From an uncultured Gammaproteobacteria bacterium (GTDB lineage Bacteria; Pseudomonadota; Gammaproteobacteria; HK1): a stretch of DNA of 64,000 nucleotides. Positions 42,656 through 51,063 of this stretch are shown one piece after another. The notes beneath the pieces were generated by a model. That model worked only from the letters and a program-made list of their open reading frames with translations. It made no database searches and had not been told where the DNA came from. The stretch spans positions 124,001-188,000 of the forward strand of contig CAMYJH010000012.1 in the NCBI GenBank assembly GCA_947258715.1, given 5' to 3'. Each line of letters starts with the position of its first letter. Position 1 is the first letter of the stretch. Position numbers and translations under genes: made by a program.

Positions 42656-45100
42656 ATGAGCCCGTCTATGAAACCGCTTCAACGTGCCGATCTCTATCAC
42701 GGCTGCGATCCGGAAACGCTCGGCTTTCGGACCACGGACGATCTCGAGGACTTTGAAGGTCTCATCGGACAGCAGCGCGCGGTCGAGGCAATCGAGTTTG
42801 GCACCAATATTAACCGCTTCGGTTACAACGTCTTCGTGTTCGGCCCCCCCGGTGCCGGCAAACACACTTTGCTGCGTCATCATTTGAAAGACAGCGCCGC
42901 CGCACTTCCAGTGCCGGACGATTGGTGCTACATCAATAACTTTTCTGTGCCTCATAAGCCGCGGGCAATCTCTCTACCGCCGGGAAGAGCGCGACAGTTG
43001 CGGGACGATATGGAACGGCTTATTGGCGACCTAAAGGCTGCTATTCCCGCGGTTTTCGAGAGTGAAGAGTACACCGCCAGGCGCCAGGCGCTCGAAGACG
43101 AGTTCAAAGAATATCAAGAGTCGGAGTTCAATGCGTTGCGGGAGCGCGCGAACGAGCAGGGCGTTGCCTTAATCCATACCCCGCAGGGATTCGCGCTGGC
43201 TTCGATGGAAGATGGGCAGGTGGTTAGTCGGGAAGATTTCAGCAAATGGCCCGAGGACAAACGGAAAGAGGCGCGAGCACGGATACAGAATCTCGAAGGC
43301 CAGCTGCAAGAGACCATGCGCAAAGTTCCTCAGTGGGAGCGAGATCACAGGGAAAAATTGCGGGAGTTGAACTCCGAAGTTACTCGTTATGCCATTGGGC
43401 ACTACATGAATGAGCTTCGCTCGCGCTACGACTCTCTGTCGCAGGTGCTCGCATATTTCGAGGATGTCGAAAAAGATTTACTAGAAAACTACGATGACTT
43501 TTTGCTCGCGCGCGAAGCCGACTCGCCGCAAATGGCGGTCGCGATAGCAGTCAAGAACCAGCTTGGAGGTCCGCCGTCATTTAGACGCTTCCAGGTCAAC
43601 ATAATTGCAGACCGCACTGGATCCGATAGCGCACCGGTGATCCATGAAGACATGCCGAAACACGCAACCATGTTCGGGCGCATCGAGCACCTTGCGCAGT
43701 TCGGCGCCTTGACCACCGATTTCAATCTTATCAAGCCCGGGGTGTTGCACGAGGTGAATGGCGGCTTCGTTGTAGTGGATGCCCGCAAGTTGCTCACTCA
43801 GCCGTTTGTTTGGGAAGAACTCAAGCGCGCACTGCATTCGCGGGAGATTCGGATACAGGGACTTTACGAAGCTATGGGCCTCCCAAGCACGGTTTCGCTT
43901 GATCCCGAGCCGATCCCGCTGAACGTAAAGGTTCTAATGGTGGGCGAGCCGATGATTTACTACTTGCTAAGCTCACTCGACCCCGAATTTAAGACCTTGT
44001 TCAAGGTTGCCGCGGATTTCGACTATGACACCGCACGGAGCGACGAGAACACTGAACTTTATTCTCGCCTTATTGGCCGATTGGCGCGGCAGCAGGAACT
44101 CAGGCCATTTGACGCCGCTGCGGTTGCGCGGGTGATTGAACACGCCTCGCGCCTTGCGGCCGACGGGGAGAAGCTGACGCTGCGCGTTGGACTCATTGAC
44201 GATCTTCTCACGGAAGCAGACTACTGGGCCGAAAGGAACGCACAAGGCGTCATCGGTCCTAATGAGGTGCAGAAGGCGATTGATGCGGCCACGCGGCGGC
44301 AGGATCGTCTGCGTGAGCGCAGTCTGGAGCAGATCCGTCGAGGTAACGTCATCATAGATACAGATGGGGCGGTTGCGGGCCAGGTCAATGCGCTGAGCGT
44401 GGTTTCGCTCGGGGACTTTTCATTTGGAAAGCCGAGCCGCATTACTGCGCGGGTGCGGCTTGGCCAGGGTAAGCTGGTGGATATCGAGCGCGAGGTCGAG
44501 CTCGGTGGCCCTTTGCACTCAAAAGGAGTCCTCATCCTTGCGGGATATCTCGGCGAGGCATACGCGCGGAGATTTCCGCTATCGCTGTCGGCGAGCCTGG
44601 TGTTTGAACAATCCTACGCAGGCGTCGACGGTGACAGCGCTTCGTCGAGCGAACTTTACGCCCTGATTTCAGCCATTTCTGGAGTACCAATTAAACAGTG
44701 TTTCGCTGTAACGGGTTCGGTCAATCAGCGCGGGCAAGTGCAACCTGTCGGGGGAATCAACGAAAAAATCGAGGGGTTCTTCGATCTATGCTGCGCGCGT
44801 GGTCTGACTGGAGAGCACGGCGTACTGATTCCGGCGGCGAACGTGAAACACCTGATGCTTCGCGGAGACATCGTCGAAGCGGCCGGTCGCGGTGAGTTTC
44901 ATGTCTACGCGGTCGAGACCATTGACCAGGGCATCGAGCTTCTCACCGGACGGCCAGCTGGAGAAGCGGATGAGGAAGGCGTTTTTCCCGAAGGGAGTGT
45001 GAATTTTCTGGTGCAGAATCAACTTGCCGAATTCGCGAGACTCGCTAAGGCGGCAACCGCCGGTAGCTATAACAATGGCAGTGACAAAAGCCTCGACTGA
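42656..45100 (+). CDS. LonB-like ATP-dependent protease (AAA_32/Lon family)
   Basis: An 814-residue cytoplasmic protease that couples ATP hydrolysis to protein degradation. Walker A is VFGPPGAGKHTLLRHHL (about residues 62-75), with an inserted long helical/coiled region (about 120-270) and a Walker B-like VNGGFVVVDARKLL. The proteolytic dyad is Ser661 in DGDSASSSELYA and Lys704 in PVGGINEKIEGFFD. It belongs to the Lon-like group with an N-terminal AAA_32 domain, not to canonical LonA. The start at 42656 is uncertain (ATG 42668 also possible). Its 3' end overlaps uspA, so the two are co-expressed. Confidence 0.9.
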   Translation: MSPSMKPLQRADLYHGCDPETLGFRTTDDLEDFEGLIGQQRAVEAIEFGTNINRFGYNVFVFGPPGAGKHTLLRHHLKDSAAALPVPDDWCYINNFSVPHKPRAISLPPGRARQLRDDMERLIGDLKAAIPAVFESEEYTARRQALEDEFKEYQESEFNALRERANEQGVALIHTPQGFALASMEDGQVVSREDFSKWPEDKRKEARARIQNLEGQLQETMRKVPQWERDHREKLRELNSEVTRYAIGHYMNELRSRYDSLSQVLAYFEDVEKDLLENYDDFLLAREADSPQMAVAIAVKNQLGGPPSFRRFQVNIIADRTGSDSAPVIHEDMPKHATMFGRIEHLAQFGALTTDFNLIKPGVLHEVNGGFVVVDARKLLTQPFVWEELKRALHSREIRIQGLYEAMGLPSTVSLDPEPIPLNVKVLMVGEPMIYYLLSSLDPEFKTLFKVAADFDYDTARSDENTELYSRLIGRLARQQELRPFDAAAVARVIEHASRLAADGEKLTLRVGLIDDLLTEADYWAERNAQGVIGPNEVQKAIDAATRRQDRLRERSLEQIRRGNVIIDTDGAVAGQVNALSVVSLGDFSFGKPSRITARVRLGQGKLVDIEREVELGGPLHSKGVLILAGYLGEAYARRFPLSLSASLVFEQSYAGVDGDSASSSELYALISAISGVPIKQCFAVTGSVNQRGQVQPVGGINEKIEGFFDLCCARGLTGEHGVLIPAANVKHLMLRGDIVEAAGRGEFHVYAVETIDQGIELLTGRPAGEADEEGVFPEGSVNFLVQNQLAEFARLAKAATAGSYNNGSDKSLD

Positions 45101-45935
45101 AGCAAAGTTTGCCTTACGCCGTATCGTTGTGGCGATGGATACGTCGGTGCATGCCCGGGCCGCAGCAGAGGCCGCCGTAACTCTGGCGGTTCGCTTCAAA
45201 GCGGTGCTCGAAGGCCTCTTCGTTGAAGACGTAAACCTCATCAATTTAGCGGAACATCCCTTGAGCCGCTTGGTCAATTTTCCGTCAGGTAAAGGCAGTT
45301 CCTTGGATCGCAGAGCTCTGGAACGCCATATAAAGAGCGAGTGCGCGCGCGCGCAACGAACGCTCGAGCTGATGGCAACTCGCCTTGAATTGCGGCCGGC
45401 ATTCAGGATTCTACGCGGCCGTGTCGAGTCAGAAATCGTTACCGCGGCTTCAGAGGCCGATCTTCTCGTCGTGGGTTTGACGGGCCGCGGCAGGCTTTCC
45501 CGGGGGCGACCGGGCTCCGTGGCGCTGGCTGCGGTAGAGCGAGCGCCTCGGTCGGTGCTGGTGTATCGGACCGGCGTGTCGTCAAGCGGTACCCCCCTGG
45601 TTTGTTTTGACGGGTCCGATAGCGGGATTAAGGCGCTCGACGCAGCGACAAGTCTGCAGCGCGAAATCAGTCATGATATTCGCGTCGTTTTGGTTCCGAC
45701 TGAAAATGTCTCGATAAAAGCGCTTCGCGAGGAAGCTGAAACATTTCTTGCAACTCGGGGGCTGAAGGCCACGTTGGTGGACTGTTCGCCTCAAACGACA
45801 CAACGATTGTGTCAGCTTGCAGCGATTTCCGATACCAACGGTATCGTGATTGGAGCCGAGAATCCGATGTTGAGAGGAGAAGGCCTCAAGCAAATGTTGT
45901 CCGACGCCGCCTGCCCAATTCTTGTCGTGCGCTGA
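45075..45935 (+). CDS. Universal stress protein, tandem UspA
   Basis: A 286-residue protein with two UspA domains. The first carries RRIVVAMDTSVHARAAAEAA and an ATP-loop-like VGLTGRGRLSRGRPGSVALA; the second has VCFDGSDSGIKALDAATSLQ and ends IGAENPMLRGEGLKQMLSDA, then CPILVVR. Usp proteins accumulate in starvation, low oxygen and oxidative stress. The start ATG 45075 lies inside the LonB-like gene (stop 45100), a 26-bp overlap in another frame. It is expected to share the FNR-type promoter upstream of the protease. Confidence 0.88.
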   Translation: MAVTKASTEAKFALRRIVVAMDTSVHARAAAEAAVTLAVRFKAVLEGLFVEDVNLINLAEHPLSRLVNFPSGKGSSLDRRALERHIKSECARAQRTLELMATRLELRPAFRILRGRVESEIVTAASEADLLVVGLTGRGRLSRGRPGSVALAAVERAPRSVLVYRTGVSSSGTPLVCFDGSDSGIKALDAATSLQREISHDIRVVLVPTENVSIKALREEAETFLATRGLKATLVDCSPQTTQRLCQLAAISDTNGIVIGAENPMLRGEGLKQMLSDAACPILVVR

Positions 45936-46054
45936 ACGCAACAATTTGGTTCTCTAGCTGATTGCGGCCAATTCGAGTGAGCGCCAAGGGCGCTTGAATC
46001 GACAAACATAACACTTGGGAATCTGCCCGAGTCCTAAGCGACTTCTTCGATCGA

Positions 46055-47059
46055 ATGCGCCAAAGCAGGCTCATTTTCATCGTGTTGATCGCTGTCGTTG
46101 CGGCGGCGGTCATCCTTTTCCGCCAGCTGATTGTCATGGATATGCCGGATCAATCGTATCGGGGCCCGCTGGAGCCGCTGTCACCAGCTCAAGCTGCTCT
46201 GGCGAACCGCTTAGAACGGCACGTGACGGCTCTTGCGGCCGAAATTGGTGAACGCAACCTTTTTCGGCAGGGAACGCTGGGGCGCGCTTTTCGGCACATA
46301 GAGCAAAGTCTTATCGCCGCTGGCCTACCGACAGTGCCTCAGGACTTCGAGGTCGGCGTACATACGGTGAGTAATATCGAGGCGATGATCCCTGGGAAGA
46401 GTCCGGAAGCAGCGGTCGTCGTGGTCGGTGCCCATTACGACTCGGTTCAGGGTTCGCCGGGGGCCAACGACAACGCCTCGGGCGTTGCCGCGCTGCTGGA
46501 GATCGGGCGCGCGCTCCAGGGACACAGCTTCAAGCGCGGCATACGCCTTGTGGCTTTCGTCAACGAAGAGGCACCGTTCTCTTACACCGAGTCCATGGGA
46601 AGCGTGCGCTACGCCCAGCGCCTTATGCAACAGCGTCAGACTGTGGCGGCGATGGTGTCGCTGGAGACTGTCGGCTTTTACACCGACGATCCCGGCAGCC
46701 AGCGCTACCCGTTTCCTCTGAGCTACTTCTATCCCGACACTGGTAACTTCATCGCTTTCGTCGGCAATCCCGCATCCAAGGCCCAGGTGCGCAGAATGGT
46801 GCGCGCATTTCGCGAGAATGCTCGCTTTCCCTCGGAGGGCCTCGCCGCGCCGGAGCGGATCGCCGGCGTTAGCTGGTCGGATCACTGGGCATTCTGGCGT
46901 CATGGCCTGCCGGCGGTTATGGTGACGGACACGGCGCTCTACCGCTATCACGAATACCACACGTCCAAAGATATGCCCCGCATCATTGCATACGATCGCT
47001 TGGCGCGAGTCGTCGAGGGGCTTATCGCCGTGATCGTCGATCTCGCTGACGGCGATTGA
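46055..47059 (+). CDS. M28-family metallopeptidase, membrane-anchored
   Basis: A 334-residue zinc peptidase. The N-terminal segment (LIFIVLIAVVAAAVILFRQL) is a signal anchor, so the catalytic domain is periplasmic. Zinc ligands typical of M28 are visible: VVVVGAHYDSVQGSPGANDN (His and Asp), RLVAFVNEEAPFSYTESMG (the Glu pair) and a later SDHWAFW with FWRHGLPAVMVTDTALYRYH. The family contains aminopeptidases and, more rarely, glutaminyl cyclases. It is monocistronic. A hairpin AGCGCC-AAG-GGCGCT lies upstream near 45980. Confidence 0.85.
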   Translation: MRQSRLIFIVLIAVVAAAVILFRQLIVMDMPDQSYRGPLEPLSPAQAALANRLERHVTALAAEIGERNLFRQGTLGRAFRHIEQSLIAAGLPTVPQDFEVGVHTVSNIEAMIPGKSPEAAVVVVGAHYDSVQGSPGANDNASGVAALLEIGRALQGHSFKRGIRLVAFVNEEAPFSYTESMGSVRYAQRLMQQRQTVAAMVSLETVGFYTDDPGSQRYPFPLSYFYPDTGNFIAFVGNPASKAQVRRMVRAFRENARFPSEGLAAPERIAGVSWSDHWAFWRHGLPAVMVTDTALYRYHEYHTSKDMPRIIAYDRLARVVEGLIAVIVDLADGD

Positions 47060-47205
47060 AATTAGCGTCGGTCACGTGCGGAGATACAACCGCGGTCAGT
47101 GATGACTGCTAAGCAAGAACAGATTTATGAAAATCGGCAACCGCAGGCTTTGATTATTTGGCTGTCTACTGAACGATTGTGTAATCAACTTAAGGAGGAT
47201 ATTTG

Positions 47206-47505
47206 ATGGCGTCTTCGAGCGATACTTTGCACGTGCCCCGAGAGCGACTGAGCGAAGGAACACTAGCAATGCACTACGCTATCGTTTCACTGATGGAAGA
47301 GCTTGAGGCGGTGGACTGGTATCAACAGCGCGCAGACGACTGCGAGGACGAAGAGCTGAAGCAGATCCTGCTGCACAATATGCGCGAGGAGATGGAGCAT
47401 GCTTCCATGGTGCTGGAGTGGATTCGGCGAAACAGCAAGGACTTCGCCGCGCAAATGGACGAAATCCTATATAAAAAGGGTGATATCGTGCACCACGAGC
47501 ATTGA
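47206..47505 (+). CDS. Encapsulated-ferritin-like (EncFtn) protein without targeting tail
   Basis: A 99-residue ferritin-like protein. With ATG 47206 (AAGGAGG, about 7 bases upstream), the residues known for R. rubrum EncFtn fall at the same numbers: Glu31, Glu32, Glu34, Trp38, Tyr39 in SLMEELEAVDWYQQR and Glu62, His65 in REEMEHASM. EncFtn oxidises Fe(II) as an annular decamer inside an encapsulin nanocompartment. Here the chain stops at HHEH, just where the linker and encapsulin-targeting peptide begin in the known proteins, and no encapsulin gene is in this window. It may work free in the cytoplasm, or deliver iron elsewhere. Neighbours are M28 and the VWA pair. Confidence 0.9.
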   Translation: MASSSDTLHVPRERLSEGTLAMHYAIVSLMEELEAVDWYQQRADDCEDEELKQILLHNMREEMEHASMVLEWIRRNSKDFAAQMDEILYKKGDIVHHEH

Positions 47506-47527
47506 GCGCCTAAGTATCCTATCGGCG

Positions 47528-47564
47528 AAAAAAATGCGGCCGGGGTTAATGACCCCGGCCGCAT
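47528..47564 (-). terminator. Strong Rho-independent terminator
   Basis: A 13-bp stem (atgcggccggggt, 47534-47546, with accccggccgcat, 47552-47564) closes a 5-base loop. A run of A at 47528-47533 reads as a U-tract on the minus strand, so it ends the VWA/membrane operon. Its stem may also stop plus-strand transcripts of the EncFtn-like gene (stop at 47505). Confidence 0.88.
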
Positions 47565-47597
47565 GAACGCTGTTGGCGTGCGTGGTAAGCGCCCTTG

Positions 47598-48272
47598 TCA
47601 GTTGACCAGAATTCGCTCCAGGCGGTCCATGTCGTTGATCACAGTCCACCGGCCTCCGCCTTCCTCGACCCGCGTCTGCCAGTCTTCTAGGCGAGTCAGG
47701 TATTTACGCGGATCGACGTTGTCGGCCCGCAGCTTGGTCACGTTGAGCGCCGTGACGCTGAAGCCGGCGAGCTGCAGCGGGATGTCGCGCACGTAGCCCT
47801 TGGGCAGATCCTCTTCCAGATCCGAATAAATCAAAACGTCCTTGATGCCGGTACTCTTCTCGTTCAGGTACTCGATCGCCTGAAGGACGCCGCCGGTGAT
47901 ATCAGTATGCTGGGCCGGTCTCACCGCTCGGACGAACTGGTTAATCATTTCCCTGAATCGACGCTTCTGTTTATTCGCGATGCTGGGCCGGTCGTCGAAG
48001 GTCATCTTGGCGATAATGTCCTTTTCGCTGAAGCTGCCAGTGTCGATGCGGCCAACGGCAAAGGAATCGCCTGGTTCAAGCCTCACGAGAATGACGTTTA
48101 TCAGCTGTTGAGCCTTTTCGAGCTCTTTGGCGTAGGTGCCAGAGGTATCGATAAGGAGATAAACGCCGCGATTGTTCGGCATTGCCTCGCCGCTACAGCC
48201 GCCGATGAGGACGGCCACGAATAGCGAAACTGCAAATATGGTTACTCGTTTCATTACGAATACCCTCTTCAT
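47598..48272 (-). CDS. VWA-domain lipoprotein
   Basis: A 224-residue secreted lipoprotein with a signal peptide and lipobox (FAVSLFVAVLIGGCSGEA, Cys near residue 23) and a von Willebrand A domain (about 30-200). The MIDAS metal site is nearly canonical: GVYLLIDTSGTYAKEL (D-x-S-x-T instead of D-x-S-x-S), AQHTDITGGVLQAIEYL (Thr) and VLIYSDLEEDLPKG (Asp). VWA proteins bind partner proteins through a metal ion. Its start overlaps the stop of the membrane-protein gene as ATGA, so translation is coupled. The target is probably periplasmic; the partner is likely the product of the upstream gene. Confidence 0.8.
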   Translation of the reverse strand: MKRVFVMKRVTIFAVSLFVAVLIGGCSGEAMPNNRGVYLLIDTSGTYAKELEKAQQLINVILVRLEPGDSFAVGRIDTGSFSEKDIIAKMTFDDRPSIANKQKRRFREMINQFVRAVRPAQHTDITGGVLQAIEYLNEKSTGIKDVLIYSDLEEDLPKGYVRDIPLQLAGFSVTALNVTKLRADNVDPRKYLTRLEDWQTRVEEGGGRWTVINDMDRLERILVN

Positions 48273-49735
48273 CGTGCGATGATTTGTGTTGGTTCCTCGT
48301 CGCCAATTACGTCGATCGAACCTGGACTGACCTTTTTCTTCCGCTCCCCATTCGACTTGACCATCCGTTCCATCGAGAGCGGAATGAAGATGAGCAGGTC
48401 GTAGACGTCGCGAAGAACGCTGCCGGCATGCCGTGATACGTTGCCCATGAGCCGCAATATATAAGCAAGCGACCTTAGCAACACCGCCGCCGTGAGCCCC
48501 AGGACAGTCCGCATCGCGTGGACGAACGACTCCAAAGGAATCGCCACGAAAACCAGCGCGAACGGGAGTATGAATCCCAAGCACATCTGGGCCGCGGTGG
48601 TAATCCACGAGAAGTCTCCGACCACGCTGCCGATAGCGTCACCCCGCAGAATTGCGCTGGTGGCGAGCTCGTCCTCGAGAAGCATTTCTCGCATGAAAGC
48701 GAGCCCCGCCTCGACGCTGGCAAGAATGAATAGGATGGAGAACGTGATCCAAACCATACGCATGCGCACAACGTCCTTCAGCGCGCCGATTACGGGAAAT
48801 AATCTGGTGATGCGCAGAGACTCCATGAGAAACAAGCCCATGGAGATCTCCACCAGGATAACGACCAGTGCCGCCACGTCGGCCATCTGAAAACCGGCCA
48901 CCAAGGTTTGCCCGCCAACCATCTCGGCCATGGGCCGGGCGATAAGGCTGAAGTTGATCGCCGCACCTCCGACCGCTACAGCCAGCACGAACGCCGAGAT
49001 GAAGAACTGGTTCAGCGCAGAGGAAGACAGGACGCGAAGGGCGCGATCGCTCTTCGCCAGAATTTCTTTGTAATCCTCGATATGCTTGGCAATGATCTCG
49101 GAGCGCTCGAGCAGACTGTTGATGTGCTTGTCGACTTCATCGAGGCGCCGCTGGATGTTTCGCCAGTAGGGGACGAGGTTTTTCAGCAAGCCATGTCGCT
49201 CAGCGCTGGCCTTGCGGTACTCGAGGAGAGCCTTATCGTGCGCCTTAACGAGGGACTTGTGAATGTCCTCGAGGATCTCGACGACCATCGGATCGCTCTT
49301 TGAAGGCAGCTTGGCGACCGACTGGACCGCCTGGGTCCATGCCAGCGGTGAAGGTGGAATCTCTCCGGTTTGCCTGTAGTCTTCTTCGATCTTTTCGAGG
49401 GTCTCACTGATCTTGCGGTGCAGTGACGGATATTCAGCCAGGTCGCGGCGCACCGTCGCGTCCATGCGCTCGATCTCGCGCTCGATGATGCGTTCCGCCG
49501 CGTCCCGTCCGTGGCTGAGCAAAACCGTGCGGTTTCTTTCGCCAAGCCGGCGCTCCGCGTACAACACGGAAACGGCGGAAATTCTAAAGGCGTTGTGGAG
49601 CACACGCGTGGACGACCTGATTGCCTGATGCATCGGCGTGCGGGCAAGGTACAGGCCCACCGTCAGCGCCAGGAACCAGATGAGTCCCGAAACCACTGGA
49701 TCCGGTGTAATCATGAAAATGTCATACAGAGACAT
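48269..49735 (-). CDS. Coiled-coil multi-pass membrane protein, unknown family
   Basis: A 488-residue protein: one N-terminal helix (PDPVVSGLIWFLALTVGLYL), a long helical cytoplasmic-type segment (about 40-230; ERIIEREIERMDATVRRDLA, KHINSLLERSEIIAKHIEDY), then four to five membrane helices (FFISAFVLAVAVGGAAINFS, AALVVILVEISMGLFLMES, VWITFSILFILASVEAGLAF, MCLGFILPFALVFVAIPLES) and a short polar tail. AGGGGAT precedes ATG 49735. I recognise no named family. It forms a coupled pair with the VWA lipoprotein, so the two probably act together at the envelope. Confidence 0.75.
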   Translation of the reverse strand: MSLYDIFMITPDPVVSGLIWFLALTVGLYLARTPMHQAIRSSTRVLHNAFRISAVSVLYAERRLGERNRTVLLSHGRDAAERIIEREIERMDATVRRDLAEYPSLHRKISETLEKIEEDYRQTGEIPPSPLAWTQAVQSVAKLPSKSDPMVVEILEDIHKSLVKAHDKALLEYRKASAERHGLLKNLVPYWRNIQRRLDEVDKHINSLLERSEIIAKHIEDYKEILAKSDRALRVLSSSALNQFFISAFVLAVAVGGAAINFSLIARPMAEMVGGQTLVAGFQMADVAALVVILVEISMGLFLMESLRITRLFPVIGALKDVVRMRMVWITFSILFILASVEAGLAFMREMLLEDELATSAILRGDAIGSVVGDFSWITTAAQMCLGFILPFALVFVAIPLESFVHAMRTVLGLTAAVLLRSLAYILRLMGNVSRHAGSVLRDVYDLLIFIPLSMERMVKSNGERKKKVSPGSIDVIGDEEPTQIIAR

Positions 49736-50032
49736 CGTTGTATCCCCTTTTTGTGAGGTTGCTTCCGGCAACCCAGCGGCTGGCTTTAAAGATCAGTTGG
49801 CCGGCGCGAGCCCGTAATCCCCCGCTTACTGGGCAGGAACGCGCAGGTGTCTGAATTAAATGTAGAAGGTGATCTGGGAAGTATCTGCGACTCAGCTAAC
49901 AAAATGGGAACAAAACTCAGCGCAGGGCTGGCAGCATGTCGACGCGCCTGGAGTATATGTAATTTTCCGGAAATGTTCGGTAATAAAAATCTACAGATTA
50001 AAACCTTTGTTTCTAGGCTGGCGCCTCGGCGC

Positions 50033-50686
50033 TCAATCGAAGGCCCATTGTAGGCGGGCGCCGATCAAGTCCAATTCAGAGCGATAATCGCCCATGATGT
50101 CGTTGCCAATTCCGCCCGGCCGGTCAAAGGTCGTTTCGTTTACCCACAGGTGCTCGTAGCCGATGTCTAGCGATAGACGTTCTGAGTGACGGTACCGGGC
50201 GCCCAGGGAAAGCCAGATTTTATCCTTGAGCGGATCGCTTGGTTTCCTCGGTGACGGGTCCACCAGAGGCGCATGATCGTCCGACATGTTGATTCGTAGC
50301 GAAAACCCGTCGCTGGACTCTTGCTGCATTCCCGGAATCAGTCGTCGGGTGGTCTCCAAATCAAGCTGGTCATCATCGATCGCCCCATCGAGGGACTGAA
50401 AACTGATGTCGAGACTCATGGAATTCCTTGTGCTCAGGTCAAGATGAGTGAACTCTGCGATCCTTGCGGCCGTGTCCATGATCTGGTTGTAGAGGCTGGC
50501 GAATTTGAAAGACAAACTGCGGGGCACCTTCTCTTGGTCTTCGACCGGAGGCTGGCCGCGGAGACTGACGGGATCCCGGTATAAGAGCTCGGCGTCGATA
50601 TCGATGGCCGCGCGCGCCGGAACGGCCGCGACGAGTATCGCGCTCGTAACCGTGGCACAGAGCAATGACGCTATGCGATTTTGCAT
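50033..50686 (-). CDS. Short FadL/OmpP1-like outer-membrane protein
   Basis: A 217-residue protein with a Sec signal peptide (SLLCATVTSAILVAAVPARA). The C-terminal half (WLSLGARYRHSERLSLDIGY, HLWVNETTFDRPGGIG, GDYRSELDLIGARLQWAFD) matches the last strands of FadL-type hydrophobic-compound channels, ending in the aromatic residue pattern expected for barrel insertion. True FadL proteins are about 420 residues, so half of the barrel is missing. It is either a diverged short barrel or a relic that keeps a complete frame. The start could also be GTG 50695. Confidence 0.6.
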   Translation of the reverse strand: MQNRIASLLCATVTSAILVAAVPARAAIDIDAELLYRDPVSLRGQPPVEDQEKVPRSLSFKFASLYNQIMDTAARIAEFTHLDLSTRNSMSLDISFQSLDGAIDDDQLDLETTRRLIPGMQQESSDGFSLRINMSDDHAPLVDPSPRKPSDPLKDKIWLSLGARYRHSERLSLDIGYEHLWVNETTFDRPGGIGNDIMGDYRSELDLIGARLQWAFD

Positions 50687-50695
50687 GGTTCTCAC

Positions 50696-51063
50696 TCTTG
50701 AAACTAAATCCTCATCGGAACGGCACCGAATTTAAGTGTCCCGTCCCGCTTCGGATACCCGGGTCTTGTAGCCGCCGTGGCAAGAAGGTTATCGGCAGAA
50801 ACGCGTGAAAGTTGCGTCAGCGGTCTCAGTTTTTAGAAAGAAAAATGTTCGTTTGAGATTGCGCAAATTAAAGATCCGGATTGCCATTGCGAACGCGATT
50901 CTGGACCATGACAGCTCGACAGACTCTTGCTTCGGGCACCTTAAGTTGTGAATGAAGTAGTGGGGCCAGATCGGGTAATTCACCCAAAATTCAATTACCA
51001 TCGCTTTGTTGATCCGCATCGGGATTTTTTCCTAAGAAACTTACACAGGGAAAAGAGCATTCA
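50696..51063. other. Intergenic region, no gene seen
   Basis: About 370 bp between the short FadL-like gene and the NMT1-like gene. A minus-strand frame (50789-51019) encodes aromatic-rich sequence with no family resemblance and no ribosome-binding site. No clear terminator. Confidence 0.35.

Noticed and set aside
50940-51000. Sequence tggggccagatcgggtaatt reminiscent of transposon-end repeats
   Set aside because: A single short match with no inverted partner or transposase.
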